From NCBI RefSeq assembly GCF_037325665.1, contig NC_090253.1:39200404-39264403 (forward strand): DNA of 64,000 nucleotides, written 5' to 3'. The position numbers were made by a program, and so were the translations under genes. The number at the start of each line of letters is the position of its first letter. Position 1 is the first letter of the stretch. This document shows positions 52,953 through 64,000 of the stretch, in pieces. Origin of the DNA: Littorina saxatilis (lineage: Eukaryota > Mollusca > Gastropoda > Littorinimorpha > Littorinidae). The notes under the pieces are model-generated. The model was not told the DNA's origin. It saw only the letters and a program-made list of their open reading frames with translations, and made no database searches.

Positions 52953-53538
52953 TTGCCTCCCCTGCACGGCGGACATTTCAAGTGAACGTTCTTGAAAATC
53001 GCTGGCATTGCAGCCGACTTGGTCTGACCACAGACGTTCAAAGACACAGTCCTTCTCCTGCAAACAGTTCGATCTCGCCCTTTCAAAACTGGCCAGGCTT
53101 TTACATGGGATGAGACTATCCCTCCACTTGTACACATATGGAATATGATGACCCTGACTGCTTCCAGTACAGAGTGGGAATTCTGTTGTGAATTATTTTC
53201 TTAAAAAGCTATTACAGGCTTTTTCAAACATTAATTTGTCGAAAATTTTAACTCTGCACAAAGAGCATCCAGGCTGTCGATTTTAGGTATGTGTCCAAGT
53301 GGGTGGATTTTCTTATCCAATGTAGAAGCCTGGCCAGATCTGAGGGTTGAGTTCGTAGTTGGTGAGCCAAACTGTTTTTATGGGAAAGAGTGTGCCTTCA
53401 ACAGTTTTCCGTCTCTGGGGTTTCAGTTTGCGATCACGTGGCAAGAATTTCAGCAACCCGATTCAGTGAAACTGAAATTACTTTAATTTGTGTGTTCTTT
53501 TTAGTTTTGTTTTATCTTGTTTGATTTAGTTGCTTTTT
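52953..53538 (+). other. Proximal unc119 3' UTR (inferred)
   Basis: It follows the stop codon. It holds worn repeat pieces (GTGTCCAAGTGG..., GCCTGGCCAGATCTGAG) also seen at 47800-47890, 49360-49415, 51415-51480 and 52000-52040, and a 20-base copy of exon 4 at 53343-53362. Confidence 0.5.
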
Positions 53539-53601
53539 ACATTTAGTCAAGTTTTGACTAAATGTTTTAACATAGAGGGGGGAATCGAGACGAGGGTCGT
53601 G

Positions 53602-53632
<31 letters not shown>

Positions 53633-54002
53633 GATTCAGAGTAAACTACTGGACCGATCTTTATGAAATTTTTCATGAGAGTTCCTGCGTATGATATCCC
53701 CAGACGTTTTTTTAAATTTTTTCGATAAATGTCTTTGATGACGTCATATCCGGCATTTTGTAAAAGTTGAGGCGGCACTGTCACACCCTCATTTTTCAAT
53801 CAAATTGATCGAAATTTTGGCCAAGCAATCTTCAACGAAGGCCGGACTTTGGTATTGCATTTCAGCTTGGATGCTTAAAAAGTAATTAATGACTTTGGTC
53901 ATTAAAAATCTGAAAATTGTAATTAAAAGTATTTTTTTATAAAACGATCCAAAATTACGTTTATCGTATTCTTCATCATTTTCTGATTCCAAAAACATTA
54001 CC

Positions 54003-54149
54003 TGCTATTCAGACTTGGTCGTGTGACAGATGTTTTTTTCCACACGAGATTACGTTGATTGTCTAACGAAGCCGTCAGGCTGAGTTAGACATCAGCGAAT
54101 CGAGTGTGGAAGAAAACTCTTGTCACACGACCAAGTCGGAATAGCATTT
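54003..54149. repeat. Imperfect palindrome at the start of the insertion
   Basis: TGCTATTCAGACTTGGTCGT and ACGACCAAGTCGGAATAGCA face each other with TGTGACA and TTCCACAC pairing inside. Probably a small foldback MITE. Confidence 0.65.
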
Positions 54150-54573
54150 ATGTCTCACAGCTTCAACAGAGGAGAGAACAAACATGTTTTGCGTACTCAG
54201 GCTTGATAAACCTAAACACAGGAGCAGCCATTGTGGAGAGATCTACTTTTTGACGAAAGTGACCGAACAACTATGAATGACGTCTCGGTATATGTGAATG
54301 ACGTCACAGTCATCGTCAAAGTCTGTATCTTTTGAAGCATCGCAATCTTCATGACGTCTTTCTGTGTCTGCATCCGCGAAATGTTTGTTCTTTCCGGGAT
54401 CTTTGTCATCTATGTTCATAACTCTGTCCTTCTAGATTCAGACTAACAAGCCTCGTGAGCGAGCCACTTTCCAAGGGCAGCTAAATTCACGTATGGAAAC
54501 AGTTCTGTCGTCTGGGATGCCGTTTTCAGTATTCTCAGCGTTGAAGAATTTGTAAAGAGAGGAAACTATAACA

Positions 54574-54915
54574 CAGGCATGAAAATTCTCCGTATTTTCC
54601 GTATTTTTGAAAAAAATAAACCGTATTTTGTTTTATTTTCAGTATTTTTCCTTTTTTTTATTTTTTTTTATTTATATATATTTTTTTTCCTAGTCATAGT
54701 TATAGTAAAATAGTTTTGGGGCCATGTTTGAATCCAATTTTAAGGCTCAGATAGCCCCAGATTGCACCAAATTGCACCCTTGAACAAAAAATTTTCCGGG
54801 GGGGCATGCCCCCGGACCCCCCTAGAAGTCTTGGCGCTTCGCGCCTGCGAAACTTGGCGCTACGCGCCTTCGAATTTTTTTTCAGTATTTTTTTTTTTTT
54901 CAGTTTTCATGCCTG
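54574..54915. mobile_element. hAT-like MITE, CAGGCATGAAAA family
   Basis: The ends are CAGGCATGAAAATT and TTTTCATGCCTG. ATAACA flanks it on both sides (54568-54573 and 54916-54921). Its body shares TTTTCCGGGGGGGCATGCCC and a CTTGGCGCTTCGCGCC motif with the CAGGGGCGGAT family. Confidence 0.75.
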
Positions 54916-55465
54916 ATAACAGCAGGAGAAATAAAAGTCGTGTGTGCATTTTGGGGCTTTTGGAGGGACGATTTCGAGTTTGAATCCGTTCTTGCATATG
55001 CTCCAAAGCGTGTAACATACAATCTTGCACACGTTTGCTTTAGTAGTGGCAAAGAAGGAAAGCGTGTGACATATGAATATGTTATATTTGGATTAAAAAC
55101 AAGCTCTGAAAATTAAAAATATAAAAATTATGATTAAAATAAAATTTCGGAAATCGATTCAAAAACAATTTCATCTTATTCCTTGTCCGTTCCTGATTCC
55201 AAAAACATTAAGATATGATATGTTTGGATTAAAAACACGTTCAGAGAGTTAAAAAGAATAGAGATATAGAAAAGCGTGCTATCCTCCTCAGCGCAACCGC
55301 TACCGCGCTTTTCTGGATTGTTGATTTCACTGCCTTTGCCACGAGCGGTAGACAGACGATGCTACGAGTGTACGGTCTTGCGGAAAAAATGCAATGCGTT
55401 CAGTTTCATTCTGTGAGTTCGACTGAGCTTGACTAAATGTTGTATTTTCGCCTTACGCGACTTGT

Positions 55466-56222
55466 TTTTCATTAAGCAAACGGATGCAGACTTATTCTCT
55501 GCATATTCATTTTCTCTGCATATTCAATATCTAAAACACTGTAAGATGATGGTTTTGAATTGACTTTTGATGTGAATTTTTTTTACTGATCAACTTATCA
55601 TGTTACCTTTCCATTCACGTTTAGTCATGTTTGTTTTCGTTTACATAAAAAAGAATGTGCAGACAAGTTATTCCACATTTGAGAAGCATAGTTTACAGTT
55701 TTCCTGACATGAATATCCCACTCACGTTTTCTTTTTTCCCTTTAGATCACATATCTTTTTGTGTGTAATTTTGATCACTACATTTAAAATTTGTTAGGTA
55801 AAGACTTTTGGATACCAAATCAATAATATTTAGTTGGAGAGTTATTTTGACCAGGTAACATGAGAATCAAGACTTCCATGTCAATACCATTTGCTGCCAG
55901 TAAACATCTTTCCCTCTAAAATGTAAAAAGGGCATGCAAGTTTTGAAGAAAAGCAGACTGTGGGTTGCTTTGATACTTCTGTTCCCACATTTACAGGAAA
56001 AAAACAGTTCAAGCTGAAAAATGTAATGGCAATGATAAATCGACGTCGTCATGACATTTTGGCGTAACTTTTTTAAACAGCTTATCAAAGAAAGGAGAAA
56101 ACTGATTATTTGTATTGTTAAATGGTGTTTATATTTGTTCCTGGTATGAATAGAAAGATAAAAGAATGTGAATTCATGAATTGCCAATCATTTGAGAATA
56201 TTTCTCATGGAGAATGATTTAT
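55466..56222. other. Unassigned AT-rich stretch
   Basis: No feature recognised. It may be part of a long unc119 3' UTR. Confidence 0.4.
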
Positions 56223-56526
56223 GGGGGCCCGGTAGCTCAGTTGGTAGAGCACTGGACTTGTGATCGAAAGGTCGCAGGTTCGAATTCGGGCCGGGACGGA
56301 CACGGGTCAACTTTATGTGCAGACCTAGAGACGGTAGCCATGTCCCACCCCCGTGTCATCACAATGGCACGTAAAAGACCTTGGTCATTCTGCCATAAGT
56401 GCAGGTGGCTGAATACACCTAAATACGCAGACACCTGGGTAGCGCGACTCCGTTGCTGCTAGCTTTCCACTGGGAGGAAGCGACCCGAATTTCCCAGCGA
56501 TGGGACAATAAAGTAATGAGAAATGA
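56223..56526 (+). mobile_element. Family 4 SINE, full length
   Basis: The tRNA-like head GGCCCGGTAGCTCAGTTGG with B box GGTTCGAATTC, a body with GGTCAACTTTATGTGCAGACC, and a 3' part GGAGGAAGCGACCCGAATTTC ending in (GAAAT)n-like sequence. Confidence 0.85.
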
Positions 56527-57855
56527 AATGAGAGAAAAACTTAGTCTTGAGCACAAAAACATAAAAGTCGCCAAGAATAGAGTTACGCTAAAATTCCACG
56601 GTAACGTCAAAATGTTACATTTACAGTTTTTGTTCGTAAACTCCATTACCTGACTTCAACCATCTTCTGTTATCCCATAAAACGTACATGTTTATCAAGG
56701 AGAATTGATAACCCCTAAACTTGGATCATTGTCATGAGTCAGTTAATGAGTGTTTGGTTAATATTTTGTTTTCTACCAGGAGAGCTAGTTTTGATATTGG
56801 ATAATCCTGCTTACTTTCTGTTTTTCAAGAATGTAACTGACGTGTCATAGTGATATATGTTTTACATCACAATTTGTCTGAAGTTTGGTCACATTTTGCG
56901 CTGTTTGTGGTCAGGAGTTGTCGTTTTGATCAGGTTCACACTGTGCCGCCTAATTCGTCCTGTGTACAATTTCTAGTCCTTCCCTGTATGTGTCTTACAA
57001 CTTGCACAGATTGCTCATCATGTATTGCTGATGGAAGTGATTGATGTTTGTACAAGTTTAGTTTGCATTTCTTTTGATTCTTGTTTGTTTGTCACCTTTC
57101 TCTTTGTTGTTGATATTTAAGGTTTGAAGATAGTGAGGAATGCTGATGGAAAACAATCCAACATGTGTTGTATAGGTGTTTGAATAACAGTGTGAAATTT
57201 ACTCCTTTTCTGTTTTCTTTTTTGTTTGACAATTTTTAGCTCAGTAGATGTGAATTAAACAAAACAGAACAAGGAAAAGTTTCAGTGATTTCTTGACATT
57301 ACATGGTTTTTTGTGCTGTCTGTGTTCATTTCATTCCTGAAGATCTGTTTTTGAAACAGCAAAGAAATCAGCTTCTTGACAGTTTTTTTTAAAGTCTAGC
57401 AGAAGATTGTAAACAAGTTTTAGTGTAAAATGAAGTTGCAACAATAGGTTTAATATAGAAGGAAAAAAGGATTTTTGTACAAACAAGTTTTTCTTTGGAA
57501 ATGACCATATCTGTATAGAATGGTTAATGTAAATAAAGAAATTAAAAATCATACTTTGGGGGGAATACCACTCGGCGTATAAATGCCCAGGATACTTTTT
57601 TTTATATATCATTTGTTTTAACACCCACTCCAACCCTCTTTATTTTTAAAACTGGGATTTTCTTTTGAGAGACCATTACAATATGGTATAGCATAAGGGA
57701 GCTTGATATCAAAAATGTATATTGTACATCATGTTCACAAATTTGAGAGAGCCTGAAATCAATGTCGGTTCATGTCATAGGGTATTTGCATTCCTAGAAC
57801 ATGTATAAACATTTATTAGACAATCGAGGTTTGTAATTGTGTAATCACATACTTG
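56527..57855 (+). other. T-rich stretch with a candidate poly(A) signal
   Basis: AATAAA at 57532-57537. No other feature. Candidate unc119 3' UTR by position only. Confidence 0.35.
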
Positions 57856-57941
57856 CCCCCCGCGGGTTAGGGGGAAGAATTTACCCGATGCTCCCCAGCT
57901 TGTCGTAAGAGGCGACTAACGGATTCTGTTTCTCCTTTGTT
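57856..57941 (+). mobile_element. SINE family 5, head fragment
   Basis: CCCCCCGCGGGTTAGGGGG, GAATTTACCCGATGCTCCCC and GTCGTAAGAGGCGACTAACGG only. Confidence 0.75.
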
Positions 57942-58434
57942 TCATTAGATTTGTATGATGCAATGGCCCAATAATAACAGTGTCTCATATCTCAGCTCTG
58001 TTCACCATCCCTAATCATGGATTAATTCTATTCTTCTTTTGTGTTATGTTCACCTCCCAGCGACCCCCCGCGGGTTAGGGGGAAGAATTTACCCATGCTA
58101 CCCAGCATGTCGTAAGAGGCGACTAACGGATTCTGTTTCTCCTTTTACCCTTGTTAAGTGTTTCTTGTATAGAATATAGTCAATGTTTGTAAAGATTTTG
58201 GTCAAGCAGTATGTAAGAAATGTTAAGTCCTTTGTACTGGAAACTTGCATTCTCCCAGTAAGGTCATATATTGTACTACGTTGCAAGCCCCTGGAGCAAA
58301 TTTTTGATTAGTGCTTTTGTGAACAAGAAACAATTGACAAGTGGCTCTATCCCATCCCCCCCCTTTCCCCGTCGCGATATAACCTTTGTGGTTGAAAACG
58401 ACGTTAAATACCAAATAAAGAAAGAAAGAATCAC
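57939..58434 (+). repeat. Segmental duplication, copy 1
   Basis: It matches 59481-59985 including unique sequence (TTTCATTAGATTTGTATG to CACCTCCCAGCGA) and the SINE that follows. Confidence 0.85.
58064..58430 (+). mobile_element. SINE family 5 (AAAG tail)
   Basis: The head CCCCCCGCGGGTTAGGGGG, a middle ending CAAGTGGCTCTATCCCATCC, the 3' motif GATATAACCTTTGTGG then GACGTTAAATACC, and the tail AAATAAAGAAAGAAAGAA. No ordinary tRNA A and B boxes are obvious. Confidence 0.8.
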
Positions 58435-59012
58435 GTACTTGATTGGCAGATAATAAGTTTCTTCTGAGAGATTAATCTGCCCTCAACTTTGCTTCATGTC
58501 CTACATCATTAAGAACAGAATGTACACTCCATTTTTGGGTGTTTAGAGTTGAATAAACGGCTTCATTTTTGCCATGCTGTTTAGATACATTTGTGGATAG
58601 AGCGTGTGGGGAATTTTTTGCAGAATTGCATCATATTTTGTTCCTGTTGTGTGCGTAACTTACTCCAGTATTCACAGAATATAAGTTTCTTTATTTGCAA
58701 TACAATGTATGAATATTTTGCCTTGAAACGGTGTACACAAAAATTGATCTCTCTTCTTCTGTGCCTAACACTATCTTTTATCTTTCATTTGTTATTAGAA
58801 AATATTTTTTCTCATAGCAACTTGTACTTTCCTTTTTTGGACCTGTGTAATTTCAACTGCTTGTGAGTGAATGTGTTGACTCTTCGCAAATAATTTCACT
58901 CGCATTTATTTTATATCTGTTACTTTCACGGTTGTCTTTTCTGTGGCACATGTGTCTTCGTCTGTTTAGTTTGTGACTTTATCATTTTGTTCAAGGTTTC
59001 AAAGAAAACTAT

Positions 59013-59326
59013 ACCGGCACGGTTGGCCTAGTAGTAAGGCGTCCGCCCCGTGATCGGGAGGTCGTGGGTTCGAACCCCGGCCGGGTCATACCTAAGACTT
59101 TAAAATTGGCAATCTAGTGGCTGCTCCGCCTGGCGTCTGGCATTATGGGGTTAGTGCTAGGACTGGTTGGTCCGGTGTCAGAATAATGTGACTGGGTGAG
59201 ACATGAAGTCTGTGCTGCGACTTCTGTCTTGTGTGTGCCGCACGTTATATGTCAAAGCAGCACCGCCCTGATATGGCCCTTCGTGGTCGGCTGGGCGTAA
59301 AGCAAGCAAACAAACAAACAAACAAA
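59013..59326 (+). mobile_element. Family 1 SINE, full length
   Basis: Head, body and CAAA tail. TCAAAGAAAACTAT and TCAAAGAAAATTAT flank it (58999-59012 and 59327-59340). Confidence 0.9.
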
Positions 59327-59480
59327 TCAAAGAAAATTATGGACAAATTGTAATTTTGTCAGTCCGGTTATGTGTGTACATAATTTAGTAGAGCATGTTT
59401 GTCAACATTCCAAGATCTTTTCTCTGTGTAAAAATATGACTTTCAGAAAATGTAATCAAAATGATACTAATCATAATCAA

Positions 59481-59985
59481 TGTTTCATTAGATTTGTATG
59501 ATGCAATGGCCCAATAATAACAGTGTCTCTTATCTCATAGCTCTGTTCACCACCCCTAATCTTGGATTAATTCTATTCTTCTTTTGTGTTATGTTCACCT
59601 CCCAGCGACCCCCCGCGGGTTAGGGGGAAAAATTTACCCATGCTCCCCAGCATGTCGTAAGAGGCGACTAACGGATTCTGTTTCTCCTTTTACCCTTGTT
59701 AAGTGTTTCTTGTATAGAAAATAGTCAATTTTTGTAAAGATTTTAGTTAAGCAGTATGTAAGAAATGTTAAGTCCTTTGTACTGGAAACTTGCATTCTCC
59801 CAGTAAGGTCATATATTGTACTACGTTGCAAGCCCCTGGAGCAAATTTTTGATTAGTGCTTTTGTGAACAAGAAACAATTGACAAGTGGCTCTATCCCAT
59901 CCCCCCCCTTTCTCCGTCGCGATATAACCTTGAATGGTTGAAAACGACGTTAATATAAACACCAAATAAAGAAAGAAAGAATCAA
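59481..59985 (+). repeat. Segmental duplication, copy 2, with SINE family 5
   Basis: A second copy of 57939-58434, containing a family 5 SINE at 59609-59981. Confidence 0.85.
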
Positions 59986-60114
59986 GTGATACCTTTCATA
60001 AGAGGGTGAGCTCAAAGTGTCAATATAAAGCAAGTTACCTGTACATGGGGGGCACTGGGTAAAGATAAGGAAAGGTGACCTTTTATTTTGAGGTTTTATC
60101 TCGGCTGTGGCGTG

Positions 60115-60435
60115 CAGGGGGGGGGGGGGGGGGGGGCTGGCTTTCTGGGGTTTCAGGGGGAAAAAAAAAAAAACCCAGCCAAAAATAAAAATTGTGTTTT
60201 TTGGGGTATTAATCAGTGACAAAATCTGCTGCCTGAAACTGGTAATGATCATCCTCAGAATGCACCAGATTACACCATTTTGCATCCTTTTTTTCAAAAT
60301 TTTCCGCGGGGGGCATGCCCCCGGACCCCCCTGGCAAGCTAGGTGCTTTGCGCCGTCGGCTCGGCGCTTTCACACCCGTATCTTCACAATATACTTTGGG
60401 AAACTTCCCCCATAAAATGAACTGATCCGCCCCTG
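60115..60435. mobile_element. hAT-like MITE, CAGGGGCGGAT family, copy 3
   Basis: The ends are CAGGGG (run into a G-tract) and CTGATCCGCCCCTG. A perfect 5-bp duplication GCGTG flanks it (60110-60114 and 60436-60440). The body is the reverse of 40007-40350. Confidence 0.75.
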
Positions 60436-60440
60436 GCGTG

Positions 60441-61321
60441 GCTGTGTCAATTATAAAGTAAAATATCAAAAACACTGGAGAGAATGTCAGTGCAGAGGAA
60501 CATACCTGTCAAGAGGGAACACCTGTGTGACTATCCAAGGCGTTCCTCTCCACAGATAGGTCTTGTGTTCCTGTCTTTCCTTGTTCTTAGAGCTAAGAAC
60601 AAATCCAATTAAGTCGCAAAAAGTTAGCTGTTGTTTGAACTGGAAGCAAAACTTATTTTAGGTAAATAAAAAATAAAAATAGAAGCCCCCGGTTTGCTCT
60701 TTGAATTTTAGTTCCCAGAGAGGAAATAAAATCTTCAAGGGTTAAGCTGTTTTTGAAACAGTATAAGTGTATGCCTAACCTGAGTATATATTCCTTTACA
60801 TAAGAAAGTATTCTTTTGCACCCCTGTTTAACAATTTTGTGCAAGAAAAACAAGAAGGGAAAAGCATTTCAAGTACTATTTTTATTAAGTTTTACTTACT
60901 ATAAATATGAATACATACATGTACATGTAATAGCAGTAGACTTTTTTCTTGAATAATTAACTTGCAGTGAATGCTTCATTTTAGACAATTGTTCATTTAA
61001 GTTTGTGTGTCTGGCCCTTGGGCTTGATCCTCTGGGTATGTTAGGATGTGAGGGGCTCACATTCTCAAGAATCCTTCAGTTGGTGTGCCTGACAATAGCT
61101 AGTGATTTTCATTCCTAATTAGTCGCTTAATTGTCTACCTGTGTCATTGATTCATCAACTTTGCTGCTCCGTCCAAATTACATATCAAACTGCAGTTGGA
61201 TCACCAATTCATTCTCATGCATAATTTCTTTGGTGCAAAATAACATTTCCCTTTCATTGTGTTTTCATTGTGCATGTAGAATTCTTGATAAGTTATTGTC
61301 ACTTGAATTTGTACACCTTGC
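60441..61321. other. Unassigned AT-rich stretch
   Basis: No feature recognised. Confidence 0.4.
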
Positions 61322-61334
61322 ATTAGTTACAAAA

Positions 61335-61710
61335 CCCCCCGCGGGTTAGGGGGAAGAATTTACCCGATGCTCCCCAGCATGTCGTAAGAGGCGACTAACG
61401 GATTCTGTTTCTCCTTTTACCCTTGTTAAGTGTTTCTTGTATAGAATATAGTCAATGTTTGTAAAGATTTTAGTCAAGCAGTATGTAAGAAATGTTAAGT
61501 CCTTTGTACTGGAAACTTGCATTCTCCCAGTAAGGTAATATATTGTACTACGTTGCAAGCCCCTGGAGCAATTTTTTGATTAGTGCTTTTGTGAACAAGA
61601 AACAATTAACAAGTGGCTCTATCCCATCTCCCCCCCTTTCCCCGTCGCGATATAACCTTCGTGGTTGAAAACGACGTTAAACACCAAATAAAGAAAGAAA
61701 GAAAGAAAGA
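61335..61710 (+). mobile_element. SINE family 5 (AAAG tail)
   Basis: A full copy with tail (AAAG)n. The 13-bp duplication ATTAGTTACAAAA (61322-61334 and 61710-61722) proves it is an independent insertion and that the family ends are as given. Confidence 0.9.
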
Positions 61711-61722
61711 TTAGTTACAAAA

Positions 61723-62800
61723 TAAATATTTATGTTGAATGAATTTTCTTTATGTGTAAATACTTGCATTGGTATTTTGTCTGTCTAAAAGGTGTGTAGC
61801 TGTCACTGCCTGTTAATACTAGAAAGTGACTTTTTTCTTCAAACAACTGATTCTCTCCATTATTTGACGGCCAAAATATAACATTACAAATTAGTCTGTT
61901 TTTCAGGGAAAGTATTCGTGTGAATTTGTTATGGTGTGAGAGATGCTTCCTAAGCATCTGTACAGAAGGTGGATCATTAGTGATGTGCTTCTGAGCTTTC
62001 TATTATTTTGTGATTAACACATCAAGGTTTGCAATATTTTTTATGTAGTTTGGCACAAATACCATGAAGTCACTTTAGCGGAATTCAAGAATTAAAAAAA
62101 CAAAAATTATATTTTTGTTATCTTGTAAAACCTTTTCAATAACTTATCTTTCTTGTTTGTTTTTTAAAAATTGTTTTTCAATTAATGGTGTTCTTAAGCA
62201 CAAACTGATGGCATGTGTATGGGTTTAATATTTTTAATAGGTCTCAATATGCTGGCTGTTAACAAATACAACATTACAAGTCTACATTAATTCCCAAAGC
62301 AACTAAAATCTTCCAATTCCAGAGCTGGTTGGTTTTTATTTTTCCTTTTTGAAGAGAGAGTGAGTATTTTGCCTTTTGCAAAGGTTATTTGGCTGCCTTT
62401 TTATGTATATAATGTACACACTCTTTACTTTTTCTTTTGATTGACTGAAGTACTTACTTTCTGTAGTCTGACTTGTTTGCTCTAACTGATGTTCCAAAGT
62501 GCAGTCTTGTTAAAAATTGGACTTTCAGTTATGAAATCTCAGAAAGATTAACATCTATATCATTTTTATTGTACATAATAAAGCACACAATATGATGCTT
62601 CAGCTCAGTTGCCGCAAGATTTTTGAGGATTGTTACCTCATTGGAAAACAGTATCTATTTTCTGGACTCTGATCTGTATTTCTCCTGTCAGTTATTGTTT
62701 TAGGACCTGTCATTATGCATTTCAGAGACTGTTGTGTGTGTGTGTTTGACGTTCCATTTGTGTCCTCCAATCTTCGTGCGTTGATGACTGGATGTAATTT
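61723..62800. other. Unassigned AT-rich stretch
   Basis: No repeat family recognised. AATAAA at 62577-62582. Confidence 0.4.
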
Positions 62801-62807
62801 GATGTGA

Positions 62808-62895
62808 AATAAAGACACTTGATCTGAAGAAAAAAAAAGATGACTTGCCTTCTCTGATATCCGATTTGATGCACTGCGTGTGTGTGTGTGTGTGT
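62808..62895 (+). terminator. Candidate polyadenylation site
   Basis: AATAAA at 62808-62813, an A-rich stretch from 62828, and a GT-rich run at 62877-62895 follow the order signal, cleavage, GT-rich downstream element. It could end unc119 or another plus-strand transcript; no cDNA evidence is available. Confidence 0.35.
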
Positions 62896-63233
62896 TGTCC
62901 AGCAGTAAATGAGAAGTTGAATGAGTGATTCTGCTAAGGGGCACAACTATTTGTTATAGGGTGCAAGCGATATACAGGACACACAGGCACCAGCCACAGT
63001 AACAAAAGCTGAGCTTTCATGCAACCCCCCCCCCCCCCCCCCCTGTGTTCTTAGACGAAGAATATTACCGCAACGAGCTTTGTATAATTGTGGCTAATAT
63101 CACTGCATTATACCATTTTGCAAATTGCCCAGCAAAAGTGCTCCTTATTAAACAATTCACCCAAGTAAGATCCCAGAAATAGAATTGCAGTACAGGCAAA
63201 TGTCAGGTTGGTTCCATAGTACACTGAAAAATA

Positions 63234-63486
63234 CAGTGGAACACCCCTTTATGAGGTTATGAACTGAAAATCCAAGATAGTTAAGAATAAAAAAACAAGA
63301 AAGGTAGGTTGTTGGAACGTTTGTTATTGACAAAACAATACATTCACAAATATTTCGACCCAACGGTCTTTACAGTGCACAGACAAACAATGAGTAACGA
63401 GAACTTAGCTTGATCGAATGTGTCAGCCGCTTGTTGGGAAAGTCCCAAGCGAATCAAAATTTTAAAGTCTTAAAAGGGGTTCCACT
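63234..63486. mobile_element. pogo/Tigger-like MITE
   Basis: The ends CAGTGGAACACCCCTTTAT and AAAAGGGGTTCCACTA are inverted, with TA on both sides. It is related to 40966-41107. Confidence 0.6.
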
Positions 63487-64000
63487 ATATGTTGCAGTTC
63501 ACTACAGAACAACCATATATGATCTCAAACATGTCAATGCTAGACAGCCAAATGCTAGAATGTGTGCTTCTCGTCTCAGTGTGTATGTGTGTGTGTGTAT
63601 GCGTTTGCATTTTGCTAACACACGGTTGTAAACTGAGTCAAACAGGCCTCATAATTATATTTACACTCATGAACTCAGTGACCACTCTGATCAAATTTAA
63701 GATGATGAAAGTCGCTCGTTCATTTTAAATTATATTCTCTCAGGTGCCAGACTGTTTCTGCATAGTAAATATCCACATCTATAGTGTCGTTTAGTTTACA
63801 TGTAGTTTAGTTTGTGAGGACCATAGACCTATAAGGTCCCTGCCAGGACTGACAATGCAGTAGGCCGTTAAGCCCATATAAACATCCCATCAATATTGTT
63901 CAACATTTTATTTTATTGGGTCTGCATTAAATTTATTCAGGATCTATATTTTATATTCAATTCATTCGTCAAAATCGAATTTCATTTTTAAATGTTGGAT
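63487..64000. other. Unassigned stretch
   Basis: A short GT run at about 63581-63600; nothing else seen. Confidence 0.4.

Larger units (their letters stand above)
53539..55465 (-). mobile_element. Hairpin-ended element family 1, interrupted
   Basis: The 3' part with hairpin and GT tract is 53539-54000 and the 5' part 55075-55465, ending CGCCTTACGCGACTTGT. About 1.07 kb of other sequence sits between them, at a point where intact copies read CAAAAACATATAAATATG. Confidence 0.8.

Noticed and set aside
1-64000. Retrovirus, LTR element, Polinton or other capsid-bearing element
   Set aside because: No paired long terminal repeats, polymerase, integrase, capsid or envelope-like reading frame was recognised anywhere in the window.

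Overview
The window looks like nuclear DNA of a marine gastropod mollusc. Three things point that way. It has multi-exon genes with GT-AG introns and long introns. It is very rich in (CA/GT)n, (GA)n and (GAT)n microsatellites. It also carries many copies of tRNA-headed SINEs with (CAAA)n, (ATTG)n or (AAAG)n tails of the type common in molluscs. The gastropod call is an inference from repeat style; the eukaryote call is certain.

Two host genes can be read. On the minus strand, 24831 back to 13130, there is an incomplete type I membrane receptor. Two long exons each hold one unusual Ig-like module, a third Ig-like module is split over two exons, then come a proline-rich linker, two tiny exons, and a final exon with a transmembrane helix and cytoplasmic tail. 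All reading-frame phases agree across the eight exons. The 5' end with the signal peptide is not seen. On the plus strand, 34131 to 52952, there is a complete five-exon unc119 gene coding for 222 residues, the lipid-binding chaperone that carries myristoylated cargo to cilia and synapses.

Everything else is mostly mobile DNA and simple repeats. 1-13000: a 1.68 kb foldback element with a SINE inside, a piggyBac-type element with TTAA ends, a 0.7 kb near-perfect palindrome, a PIF/Harbinger-like element split by a tandem pair of hairpin-ended elements, back-to-back SINEs, and a minisatellite that runs into the receptor's last exon. 13000-25000: the receptor gene, with inverted and tandem duplications around its small exons, duplicated splice-acceptor modules and a decayed piggyBac. 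25000-33000: a nest of SINE > piggyBac-type element > two further hairpin-ended elements, plus MITEs. 33000-53000: unc119 with several SINEs and DNA elements in its introns. 53000-64000: AT-rich DNA with another interrupted hairpin-ended element, a hAT-like element, tRNA-type and AAAG-tailed SINEs and a 0.5 kb duplication; part of it may be unc119 3' UTR.

The most notable pattern is three sequence-unrelated non-coding families that share one architecture: they start with ACAAG, repeat a short sub-terminal motif in inverted form at the other end, and sit against an A-run. I read them as Helentron-like (rolling-circle) non-autonomous elements. One family occurs head-to-tail twice, and another carries perfect nuclear-receptor response elements.
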